In this document: piece after piece, positions 1 through 5,419 of the stretch
How the letters are laid out: every line of letters starts with the position of its first letter
Numbering within the stretch: position 1 is the first letter of the stretch
From: Bacilli bacterium
Lineage (GTDB): Bacteria > Bacillota_I > Bacilli_A > RF39 > UBA660
Length of the DNA stretch: 5,419 bases
NCBI GenBank assembly: GCA_900757295.1
Contig: CAAENH010000131.1
Span: 1-5,419 of the forward strand
Direction of reading: 5' to 3'
Translations under genes and position numbers: made by a program
Notes under the pieces: generated by a model
Told to the model about the DNA's origin: nothing
Seen by the model: the letters and a program-made list of their open reading frames with translations, nothing else
The model's database searches: none

Positions 1-171
1 AATTTAGTGCCAGGAGGAGCAATGGAAGATGACGAAGATTCAGTAAGAACAACAATAACTCCACCAACAGGTACAATAATATCAAGATGGTTATATGTAT
101 TAATAACAACAGCAGGACTAATCATAATTGGAGCAACTGTAATATTTATAAGAAAAAGAATATTAATTTAA
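1..171 (+). CDS. C-terminal end of a membrane-anchored surface protein (5' partial)
   Basis: The frame is open from base 1 and ends at TAA 169-171, giving the last 56 residues of a protein that begins upstream. An acidic stretch (EDDED, residues 9-13) is followed by TITPPTGT (residues 18-25), a hydrophobic helix of about 21 residues (W30 to I50) and a short basic tail, RKRILI. This is the layout of a Gram-positive cell-surface protein held by one C-terminal membrane helix with the tail in the cytoplasm. The PTG before the helix resembles a sorting signal, but no full LPXTG is seen, so sortase attachment is not supported. The acidic plus TPPTG ending is what I associate with DUF11/SdrD-type proteins of uncultured Clostridia; that is recall, not a search. 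The next gene carries a similar TGT-helix-RK segment at 3256-3342, so the two are probably related. A terminator follows directly. Confidence 0.8.
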   Translation, partial: NLVPGGAMEDDEDSVRTTITPPTGTIISRWLYVLITTAGLIIIGATVIFIRKRILI

Positions 172-179
172 TTAAACCC

Positions 180-213
180 AAAAATGAGATAGAAAAATCT
201 ATCTCATTTTTTT
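180..213 (+). terminator. Rho-independent terminator after the upstream gene
   Basis: A perfect inverted repeat pairs AAAATGAGATAGA (181-193) with TCTATCTCATTTT (198-210) around an AAAA loop, and A180-T211 extends it by one pair. A run of seven T (207-213) forms the 3' end of the stem and the tail. It starts 8 bases after the TAA at 169-171. It should end the upstream transcript and separate it from the next gene, which has its own promoter. Confidence 0.93.
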
Positions 214-243
214 ATTAATTTTTTACAAAAAGAAGTGAAAATG

Positions 244-272
244 TTGAAAAATAAGCAGTTGTATGGTATAAT
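244..272 (+). promoter_or_regulatory. Sigma-A promoter with extended -10
   Basis: The -35 box is TTGAAA (244-249) and the -10 box is TATAAT (267-272), with a spacer of exactly 17 bases. TGG before the -10 box (264-266) gives the extended -10 motif TGnTATAAT. A-rich sequence at about 227-241 could act as an UP element. Transcription should start near 278-280, leaving an untranslated leader of about 34 bases before ATG 313. No clear operator repeat overlaps the boxes, so regulation cannot be read from the sequence. The promoter lies between the terminator and the long gene, so that gene is probably transcribed on its own. Confidence 0.88.
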
Positions 273-299
273 AAAAGTAGTGTTTAAAATATTAAAGAT

Positions 300-304
300 G
301 GAGG
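300..304 (+). promoter_or_regulatory. Ribosome binding site of the long gene
   Basis: GGAGG lies 8 bases before ATG 313, ideal spacing. It fixes the start codon: the protein from 313 begins directly with a signal peptide, and later ATGs (340, 349) would remove its basic N-terminus. Confidence 0.92.
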
Positions 305-312
305 TATCTAAT

Positions 313-393
313 ATGGTAAAAAAATTATGTAGTATATTAATGATAATAATGTTGTTATTAAATAGTTCACTGTTAACTATAATTTCAACAGCA
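313..393 (+). other. N-terminal Sec signal peptide
   Basis: Residues 1-27 have a basic start (VKK), a hydrophobic core (about residues 5-16 and 20-24) and S-T-A at 25-27, matching the small residues needed at -3 and -1 for signal peptidase I. Mature protein would begin VEDVS. Cys6 lies at the start of the core and not in a lipobox, so a lipoprotein is unlikely. Confidence 0.85.
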
Positions 394-3300
394 GTAGAAG
401 ATGTATCTAATACTGAAAAAATAAGTATGGATTTAAGTTATACTCAATTAACAAATAGAACTCAAAATGAGATAACAATTACAGGAGTTCTAGAAAGAGA
501 TTCTAATGAAGATCCATTATATGAAAATCCGTTAGTAACATTTGAATTTCCAGCTGAAGTAGATAAAGTGGTTATTAATGATATAAAATTGTTATATGAT
601 AGTGAGTTAAAAATTGGAGATTACACTATTGAAAAAAATACGGAAGGAAAAAACATTATAAAAATTCCGTTAATAGGAAAGCAAACCAAATATCAAACAG
701 ATGGAATAATTAAAGGAACTAATATTAGACTTTCAGTTAATTTATTAGTGAAACAAGACATAAAAACAACAGATTCATCTGTAATAATGACATGTATAGA
801 TGGAATTGATGAAAATAAAAAAGTATCTTGTAAAAAAGATATTAAAATTATAAACACATATGAAATTGCAGAAACATCAGTTTCAGCAGATAATATAGAA
901 GGAACAAAAACAACAATTAATGGAATAGATATAATAACAAAAGCTATTTTAGGAAATAATGAGTTAAAAAATGGTGATGTTATTTATTCTAATGAGATAG
1001 TAAAATATGAAATAACAGTTTCTAATACAAGAGAAGAAAATGTTGAAAATATGAGAATTTTTAGTAATATTCCAGAAGGAATGACTTATGTTGAATATGA
1101 CAAAGAGGCATTTTCATTTTGGAATGAGAAATATACTGGTTTGGAGACTGGTAAGGCAGATCCAAATGGTGTATATTGGCAAGATGATACATATCAATAT
1201 GTTGTAGACAATAATTTGAAAGCAAAAGAAATCAATATTGGAACATTACAAAAAGGAGAGAGCAAAACATATTCATATGAATTGAAGGTAAATTCTACAG
1301 AAAATGATAAGAATATAGAAAATACTATTGAGATTTTAGAAAATGAAAATGTTATATATACCTATAAAATGTCTAACAAAGCAATGGCTGGAGAACTTGA
1401 AGTTAGAATGAGACAATATCAAAGTAGAACAGAAAAAAATGAATTCAGCTATAATGTTATAGTAAAAAATTTAACTAATGAAGATAAAAGCGCAGTAGCA
1501 ACATTGAATATACCAGATATTGCTGAAATAAAAAGTGTCAGAGGATCTTATGGTACAGAGATATCTTATGAACAAAAAGATGGAAATTTAATAATAAATT
1601 TATCTAAAATTCCAGCATCAAGTTTTGCTTCAATGGAAATAGTAATGAAAGCTAATATAACAGAAGAAAATCAATCAGAAACATATCAATATGCAACAGG
1701 AATTAGTATAGAAACAACGGGTAATAATTCTAAAGTATATAATTCAAATCAATGTATAGCATCTGGATGGATAGAATCAGTAAAAATTGTTCAAAATTCA
1801 GAAACAAGTGGTGAAAAAGTTAAAGAATTTAAAGAAATAACATATATATATGATATTGAAAATACAGGATATGTATTGGAAGAACTTGGTGGTTATACAA
1901 CAATAAAATTTGAAGATTATATTCCAAAAGAACTTTCTGTAAAAAGTATAGAATATAATAATTTTATTGTAGAAAAGAAAGGAACTGGAGCAAAAGGAGA
2001 ATATGTAATAACTAATACTCCAATAAAAATGAGTTCTGTAGAGGTTGCACAAGTTAATGGAAAGAAGAATGAAAATGAGCCTAGATTAGAATTAGATTTG
2101 AATATTCAAAATGGTGGTAAAATACAAATAAAAATTGTTGCTGAAGTAAAGGCTTTTGATTCAAAACAAAATAATATAGAAATTTCAAACATGGGAATAG
2201 TATCTGGAGAAGGATTAAAGACAAAACAATCAAATATTATTCAAAATACATTAGTACATCCAAAAACAACAAATGTAATAGAAGTAGATTCAAATGGAAA
2301 TATAATAGATGGAGAAAATACACCAACACCAACTCCAACACCAGATAACACACAAAATACCAAAGCTAAATACTCAATTTCAGGTGTTGCTTGGATTGAT
2401 GCAGATGAAAATGGTAGAAGAGATAATGATGAAACATTAAAAGATGGTGTAGAAGTATTATTATATGATGTTACAAATAAGAAATTTGTAACAGATGAGA
2501 CTGGAAAGGTTTTAAGCAAAAAGACAGATAAAGATGGTAAATATTCATTTACGAATATTTATGTAGGTCAATATTATGTAGTTTTCAAATATGATACAGA
2601 TATGTATGGAATAACAGATTATCAAAGGGCAGATGTACTTAATACAGAGAATAATGATGCTGTTGAGAAATATGCAAGAATATTTGATGAAACAAGAACA
2701 ATTGGTATGACAGATACAATTAATTTAAATTCATATAAGAATAATATTGATTTAGGATTAGTTGAAAAGAAAAATTTCGATTTAAAATTAGAACAATATA
2801 TTCAAAAAATAACAGTAACTAATAGCAAGGGAACAAAAGAATATAATTATAATAATAAAAAATTTGCTAAAATATCAATACATTCTAAACAATTTGTTGG
2901 TTCAACAGTAGTTGTAGAATATAAAGTATTAATAACAAATGTTGGAGACTTAACAGGAAAAGTATATGAAATTTTAGATCAAATACCTTCTAAAATGGAT
3001 TTCCATTCAGAAATTAATGATGGATGGACAAAATCATTATCATATACAATTAGTAATATAAGCTTTGTAAATAATGAAATAAAACCAGGAGAAAGTATAG
3101 AAACAACTGTAACATTAAGTAAAACACTACAAGATGGTGATCCAGGGGTATATACTAATATAGCAAAGATTAATTCAGCAGAAAGCTTAAAACATAAGGA
3201 AGATTCAAATACAGAAAATAATTCTGATAAAACTGAGATAATGATAGAAGTAGCTACTGGTACAGAAATTGCCTTCAAACTAATAGGAGGTGTAATTATG

Positions 3301-5419
3301 GGATTATTATATATAGCTTTAATGATATATTTTATAAGAAAAGTTGTTAATAAAAAAGGAATGTTTGTAATATTTGCAATTATATTTGGTTTATCAATGT
3401 TTTCTTTTACAACTAAAGAATATGCATATTCAATAGAAGGAACTATAGCAGATGCAAAAGCTGAGATACAAGATATGGTTGATTCAGCAGTAGCAGAAAA
3501 AGTAGCAAATATGCCAACACAAGTTCAAATTGTTTTATCTGGTTATAATGGTCAATCAGGTTCAGGAACATTCTTTATCTATAGTCCAGATGGAACATAT
3601 ATAGGTAAAGGTGAATGTTTGACACCAGGAAGCCATTTTCATACAATAAAAGTTAATGGAGATCCAATTGTAGATGAGGATGGAAAAATAATTGGATATG
3701 AAGAAAAAGATCAAGATATAAGTGTCACTTTTGATCAAATTGGAGCTGTAAAATGTGATTATATAGGTCCAAAAGATGTTCATATAACAAGCACATCTTT
3801 TTCAGTAACAGGTGCAGATCCAAATGGAGGAACACTTGAATGGACTAATGATGGATTTGATTTTTCATTATCAGGAGATATACCAGGAGAGTTTTCTGCA
3901 AAAGAAACATCAGCTTTATGGAATGCAATAGGTTCAGTAATAGATCCTACAAATTTAGGAACATATGATATGGATAAAATTCAAAGTGCAGTAAATGGTG
4001 CAACTAGTTTAAAGGGAAGTGCTACTGCTGAAATGTTAACAGGAAGTGATGGTGTAACATCATTAAGTGTAACAGTAACAAGAAATATCACAGTTACAAT
4101 AACAGTTAACTTTGCATGGACAAATGAATTTAGAGTTTCAGCAGATTATAAATGTCCAAATTGTGGTGCAACAACAGCGGATAGCCAAACAATAGGAATG
4201 CCAGCAAGTGACTCTGTAACAAAGTCAATACCTTATCAATTTTCAACAACAATAACATTTACACCAGAAGAACTTCCAAAAAGTTTAACAATATATAAAT
4301 TTGACGAAGAAACAGGAGAAATGTTATATGACCCAGAAGATCCAAGTTTATCAAAATTTAAGTTTTTAGTAAAAGGGAATGGTGGAGAATGGACAGTTGG
4401 AGTTGGAGAATCTATTACAGGATTGTATGCAGGAACATATCAAGTTTGGGAAATTGATTCACCATATGGATATGGAGTATGGGAAGATAATTATGATAAA
4501 AGCAAATATTATAAAAAACTTGAAGACATTGTAATTAATCAAAGTGATGTTATAGTAATAGTAAAATTATATAATAAAAAACAATTCATAGATTTATCAG
4601 GATATGTATGGGAAGATATGGTAAATGGAAAAGATAATACAAGAAATGATTTGTATGATGAACCAGATGCAAGAGTTCCAGGAGTAAAAGTAATATTACA
4701 TGATACAGTAAGAAACAGAGAATTAGTAACATGGACTAATGAAAATGGTGAATACCATTTTGGTTCAAGAAATGAAGATTTAACATATACAGATGATACA
4801 TTAAGGATAGCAGATTTAGACAAATATTATATTGAATTCGAATATAATGGTGTAAAATATAGAAATGTAAAACTAAATCCAGATGTAAATGTAACAAATG
4901 CATCAAGAGCATCAGAAGAAGTAGCATCAGGAAAATCAGATGAAGACTCAAGTGTAAGACAAAGATTTAATGAAAGATTTAGTACAATATCATCAGGAAC
5001 TCAGATAGATAGCAACGGGGAATCAACAGGAATTGTAATAGATACAAATGGAAATGTAAATTCAGATAGGATATCATATACAAAAAATGGAGAACATCAA
5101 TCACAAATAAATTATGGTAAAAATATGACAGAAGCAAATGGAAATAAAGAAGCATATGGAGAAAATATTTATCATATAAAAGCAACAACATATAAGAACT
5201 TGAACTTAAGTAATTATTTGGAAGGATATATTAAGAAAGAAAACACAACTATAGCACATGTTAATGAGATAAAAAATATAAACTTGGGATTATATTCAAG
5301 AGAACAAGTAGATGTGGCGGTAGATAGTGATGTAGCAAGATTTGTATTAAATGTAAATGGATATCAACATACATATAAATATGCAACATTAGTAAATCCA
5401 GATACTCAAGAAGAAATGG
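313..5419 (+). CDS. Giant modular surface protein, probable fusion of two tandem secreted proteins (3' partial)
   Basis: One frame runs from ATG 313 to the end of the window without a stop (1702 complete codons), so the C-terminus is missing. Order of parts by residue: signal peptide 1-27; beta-sandwich regions about 28-655, including a DUF11-like domain near 211-345; Thr-Pro linker 670-677; SdrD B-like domain 688-817; DUF11-like domain 818-981; membrane helix 990-1008; basic loop 1009-1016; second hydrophobic segment 1017-1032 with a possible signal-peptidase site after 1040; unrecognised domain with four Cys 1041-1323; SpaA-like domain 1324-1424; SdrD B-like domain 1427-1660; start of a probable DUF11-like domain after that. 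No enzyme motif is seen. These modules are usual in adhesins and pilus-like surface proteins, so display outside the cell is a sound inference, but the ligand is unknown. The mid-protein anchor plus signal peptide suggests two ancestral genes. A database may list this as two genes with the second starting at 3298. Confidence 0.85.
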   Translation, partial: MVKKLCSILMIIMLLLNSSLLTIISTAVEDVSNTEKISMDLSYTQLTNRTQNEITITGVLERDSNEDPLYENPLVTFEFPAEVDKVVINDIKLLYDSELKIGDYTIEKNTEGKNIIKIPLIGKQTKYQTDGIIKGTNIRLSVNLLVKQDIKTTDSSVIMTCIDGIDENKKVSCKKDIKIINTYEIAETSVSADNIEGTKTTINGIDIITKAILGNNELKNGDVIYSNEIVKYEITVSNTREENVENMRIFSNIPEGMTYVEYDKEAFSFWNEKYTGLETGKADPNGVYWQDDTYQYVVDNNLKAKEINIGTLQKGESKTYSYELKVNSTENDKNIENTIEILENENVIYTYKMSNKAMAGELEVRMRQYQSRTEKNEFSYNVIVKNLTNEDKSAVATLNIPDIAEIKSVRGSYGTEISYEQKDGNLIINLSKIPASSFASMEIVMKANITEENQSETYQYATGISIETTGNNSKVYNSNQCIASGWIESVKIVQNSETSGEKVKEFKEITYIYDIENTGYVLEELGGYTTIKFEDYIPKELSVKSIEYNNFIVEKKGTGAKGEYVITNTPIKMSSVEVAQVNGKKNENEPRLELDLNIQNGGKIQIKIVAEVKAFDSKQNNIEISNMGIVSGEGLKTKQSNIIQNTLVHPKTTNVIEVDSNGNIIDGENTPTPTPTPDNTQNTKAKYSISGVAWIDADENGRRDNDETLKDGVEVLLYDVTNKKFVTDETGKVLSKKTDKDGKYSFTNIYVGQYYVVFKYDTDMYGITDYQRADVLNTENNDAVEKYARIFDETRTIGMTDTINLNSYKNNIDLGLVEKKNFDLKLEQYIQKITVTNSKGTKEYNYNNKKFAKISIHSKQFVGSTVVVEYKVLITNVGDLTGKVYEILDQIPSKMDFHSEINDGWTKSLSYTISNISFVNNEIKPGESIETTVTLSKTLQDGDPGVYTNIAKINSAESLKHKEDSNTENNSDKTEIMIEVATGTEIAFKLIGGVIMGLLYIALMIYFIRKVVNKKGMFVIFAIIFGLSMFSFTTKEYAYSIEGTIADAKAEIQDMVDSAVAEKVANMPTQVQIVLSGYNGQSGSGTFFIYSPDGTYIGKGECLTPGSHFHTIKVNGDPIVDEDGKIIGYEEKDQDISVTFDQIGAVKCDYIGPKDVHITSTSFSVTGADPNGGTLEWTNDGFDFSLSGDIPGEFSAKETSALWNAIGSVIDPTNLGTYDMDKIQSAVNGATSLKGSATAEMLTGSDGVTSLSVTVTRNITVTITVNFAWTNEFRVSADYKCPNCGATTADSQTIGMPASDSVTKSIPYQFSTTITFTPEELPKSLTIYKFDEETGEMLYDPEDPSLSKFKFLVKGNGGEWTVGVGESITGLYAGTYQVWEIDSPYGYGVWEDNYDKSKYYKKLEDIVINQSDVIVIVKLYNKKQFIDLSGYVWEDMVNGKDNTRNDLYDEPDARVPGVKVILHDTVRNRELVTWTNENGEYHFGSRNEDLTYTDDTLRIADLDKYYIEFEYNGVKYRNVKLNPDVNVTNASRASEEVASGKSDEDSSVRQRFNERFSTISSGTQIDSNGESTGIVIDTNGNVNSDRISYTKNGEHQSQINYGKNMTEANGNKEAYGENIYHIKATTYKNLNLSNYLEGYIKKENTTIAHVNEIKNINLGLYSREQVDVAVDSDVARFVLNVNGYQHTYKYATLVNPDTQEEM
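394..2277 (+). other. N-terminal stalk or adhesin region of beta-sandwich domains
   Basis: Residues 28-655 are rich in alternating beta-strand patterns, Asn, Lys, Glu and Thr. At least four blocks can be seen: about 28-190, 211-345, 360-475 and 485-655. The second fits DUF11, with a strand like VKYEITVSNT (residues 232-241) followed by SNIPEGMTYV, the usual pattern of 'tension or growth of the wall' repeat proteins. The fourth has a similar strand, ITYIYDIENTGYV. The other blocks are assigned by pattern only. Cys161 and Cys173 are close together and could form a disulfide; Cys481 is alone. No catalytic motif is visible. Confidence 0.6.
2320..2343 (+). repeat. Thr-Pro linker encoded by an ACACCA-type short repeat
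   Basis: Four Thr-Pro pairs (residues 670-677) are encoded by near-identical 6-base units (ACA CCA, with one ACT CCA). It separates the N-terminal beta-sandwich region from the SdrD B-like domain and should act as a stiff, extended hinge. Unit length is a multiple of three, so copy-number changes would alter linker length without breaking the frame. Confidence 0.85.
2374..2763 (+). other. SdrD B-like domain 1 with calcium-loop motif
   Basis: Residues 688-817. It opens with SISGVAW and then DADENGRRDNDE, an EF-hand-like acidic loop with ligand candidates D696, D698, N700, D704 and E707. It continues with a strand GVEVLLYD, then TDKDGKYSF (residues about 738-746) and a closing strand YYVVFKYD. 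That order (GxxWxDxxxxGxxDxxE, then TdxxGxYxF, then YxVxF) is the SdrD B family pattern; in staphylococcal Sdr proteins such loops bind calcium and stiffen the stalk. It ends with NNIDLGL before the following DUF11-like domain. Confidence 0.8.
2764..3255 (+). other. DUF11-like domain before the internal membrane anchor
   Basis: Residues 818-981. The strand VVVEYKVLITNVGDLTGKV, followed by DQIPSKMDF, is the typical DUF11 core (a strand ending in TN.G, then a 'D.iP..m.f' turn). KPGESIETTVTL and YTNIAKI are the later strands expected in this fold. An acidic or Asn-rich stretch, DSNTENNSDKTE, leads to the membrane segment, as in the upstream protein. Confidence 0.72.
3280..3432 (+). other. Internal membrane anchor followed by a signal-peptide-like segment (fusion joint)
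   Basis: Residues 990-1008 form an uncharged 19-residue hydrophobic helix, preceded by ATGTE and followed by RKVVNKKG (1009-1016). This matches a C-terminal anchor (compare TGT-helix-RKR at the end of the upstream gene). A second hydrophobic run, MFVIFAIIFGLSMFSF (1017-1032), follows at once, then TTKEYAYS with A1038 and S1040 at -3 and -1 of a possible signal peptidase I site. By the positive-inside rule the basic loop lies in the cytoplasm, so the helices form a hairpin with both large arms outside the cell. Whether the site after 1040 is cut is not known. Confidence 0.7.
3285..3300 (+). promoter_or_regulatory. Internal Shine-Dalgarno and in-frame ATG (possible second translation start)
   Basis: AGGAGGTG (3285-3292) fully matches the anti-Shine-Dalgarno sequence, and ATG 3298 follows 7 bases after AGGAGG, in the same frame as the long gene. 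A product from here would begin MGLLYIALMIYFIRKVVNKKG, then the second hydrophobic segment, so it would carry its own export signal and the whole second unit. The bases also encode Ile-Gly-Gly-Val in the first membrane helix, so the match could be chance. I found no convincing promoter just upstream. Confidence 0.5.
3433..4281 (+). other. Unrecognised extracellular domain with four cysteines
   Basis: Residues 1041-1323. It starts with a likely helix (IADAKAEIQDMVDSAVAEKV), unlike the beta-rich rest. Beta-type segments follow: VQIVLSGYNG, then a Gly/Ser patch and FFIYSPDGTYIG. Cys occurs at 1102, 1148, 1281 and 1284; the last two form KCPNCGA, a zinc-ribbon-like knuckle, and H1108 and H1110 lie near the first Cys. 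The end is Thr/Val-rich (VTVTRNITVTITVNF). I do not recognise a family. Binding of a ligand or a structural metal or disulfide core is possible; no active site is evident. Confidence 0.55.
4282..4584 (+). other. SpaA/Cna-B-like domain with putative isopeptide triad
   Basis: Residues 1324-1424. It begins SLTIYKFDEETGEML, matching the 'L.i.K.D..TG..L' opening of prealbumin-like SpaA/Cna-B domains, and has GLYAGTYQVWEIDSPYGYG, matching 'gL..GtY.v.E..aP.GY'. It closes with the strand VIVIVKLYNKK. By position, K1329, E1380 and N1421 fit the Lys, catalytic Glu and Asn that make the self-formed isopeptide bond in this family. That bond would make the domain resistant to force and proteases. Confidence 0.8.
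4591..5292 (+). other. SdrD B-like domain 2, degenerate and enlarged
   Basis: Residues 1427-1660. DLSGYVWEDMVNGKDNTRND and then DEPDARVPGVKVILHD follow the SdrD B order, but the acidic loop is longer and less regular than in domain 1. TNENGEYHF and YYIEFEYNG match the second and third conserved strands. A long Ser/Asn/Glu-rich insert (about 1527-1640) then leads to NINLGLYSREQVD, equivalent to NNIDLGLVEKKNFD after domain 1. The insert has no recognised motif. Confidence 0.7.
5293..5419 (+). other. Start of a probable second DUF11-like domain (cut by window end)
   Basis: After the LGL hinge come VDVAVDSDVARFVLNVNG and then HTYKYATL. In the first unit the same place holds a comparable segment (FDLKLEQYIQKITVTNSKG, then KEYNYN) leading into the DUF11-like domain and membrane anchor. 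I infer that the same domain and a C-terminal anchor continue beyond the window; only the beginning is seen. Confidence 0.5.

Noticed and set aside
12..171. AGGAGG at 12-17 followed by ATG 22, as a start for a 49-residue membrane protein
   Set aside because: Spacing is only 4 bases, the frame is open back to base 1, and the residues before ATG (LVPGGA) fit the end of a surface-protein domain, so the 3' end of a longer gene is far more likely.
172..312. Riboswitch or small RNA in the intergenic region
   Set aside because: The 141 bases are taken up by the terminator, the promoter and a leader of about 34 bases, too short for a known riboswitch; no other stable stem was seen.
1798..2052. Minus-strand open frame rich in Phe, Ile and Tyr, with similar ones at 2241-2519, 2979-3278, 3562-3783, 4539-4823, 4736-4951 and 4979-5191
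   Set aside because: All lie opposite the long, A-rich coding frame, have low-complexity composition typical of antisense shadows, overlap each other in places and resemble no known family.
3204..3242. Promoter-like boxes (TTCAAA, GATAAA, GATAAT) upstream of the internal start
   Set aside because: Box matches are weak or wrongly spaced, and such A/T-rich hexamers are expected by chance in this composition.
3352..3358. AAAAAAG, a possible ribosomal frameshift heptamer at the fusion joint
   Set aside because: The zero frame reads AAA AAA GGA, so the heptamer is out of phase for the classic A AAA AAG slip, and no clear stimulatory stem follows.

Overview
The window is A+T-rich (roughly 70% by eye). 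Both genes are on the + strand and encode large secreted, membrane-anchored surface proteins built from beta-sandwich modules (DUF11-like, SdrD B-like and SpaA/Cna-B-like). Strong Shine-Dalgarno sites, a consensus sigma-A promoter and Gram-positive style adhesin domains point to a low-GC Firmicute, most likely an uncultured gut Clostridia-type bacterium; the genus cannot be set from this sequence. All Trp codons in the long frame are TGG and none are TGA, so the standard code is expected.

Layout. Bases 1-171 are the 3' end of one surface-protein gene, ending in a single C-terminal membrane helix. Bases 172-312 are a compact intergenic region with a strong intrinsic terminator, a near-perfect extended -10 promoter and a GGAGG ribosome binding site. 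From ATG 313 one frame stays open to the end of the window (1702 complete codons, 3' end missing).

The long frame looks like two surface proteins joined head to tail. The first unit (residues 1 to about 1008) has a signal peptide, several beta-sandwich domains, a Thr-Pro linker, an SdrD B-like domain, a DUF11-like domain and a C-terminal-type membrane anchor. The second unit starts straight after it with what looks like its own signal peptide (about residues 1009-1040). It then has an unrecognised domain with four cysteines, a SpaA-like domain with a plausible isopeptide triad, a second SdrD B-like domain, and the start of what is probably another DUF11-like domain. No stop codon separates the units. 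At the joint there is instead a perfect Shine-Dalgarno sequence (AGGAGGTG, 3285-3292) correctly spaced from an in-frame ATG (3298).

The main point of interest is therefore the joint at 3280-3432. It may be a true fusion with a membrane hairpin displaying two extracellular arms, a polyprotein cut at an internal signal-peptidase site, a gene giving two products from two starts, or two genes merged by a sequence error. The window appears to be a tandem array of related surface proteins, probably used in adhesion or cell-cell contact; that role is inferred from domain types only. No RNA genes, CRISPR arrays, mobile elements or minus-strand genes were found.
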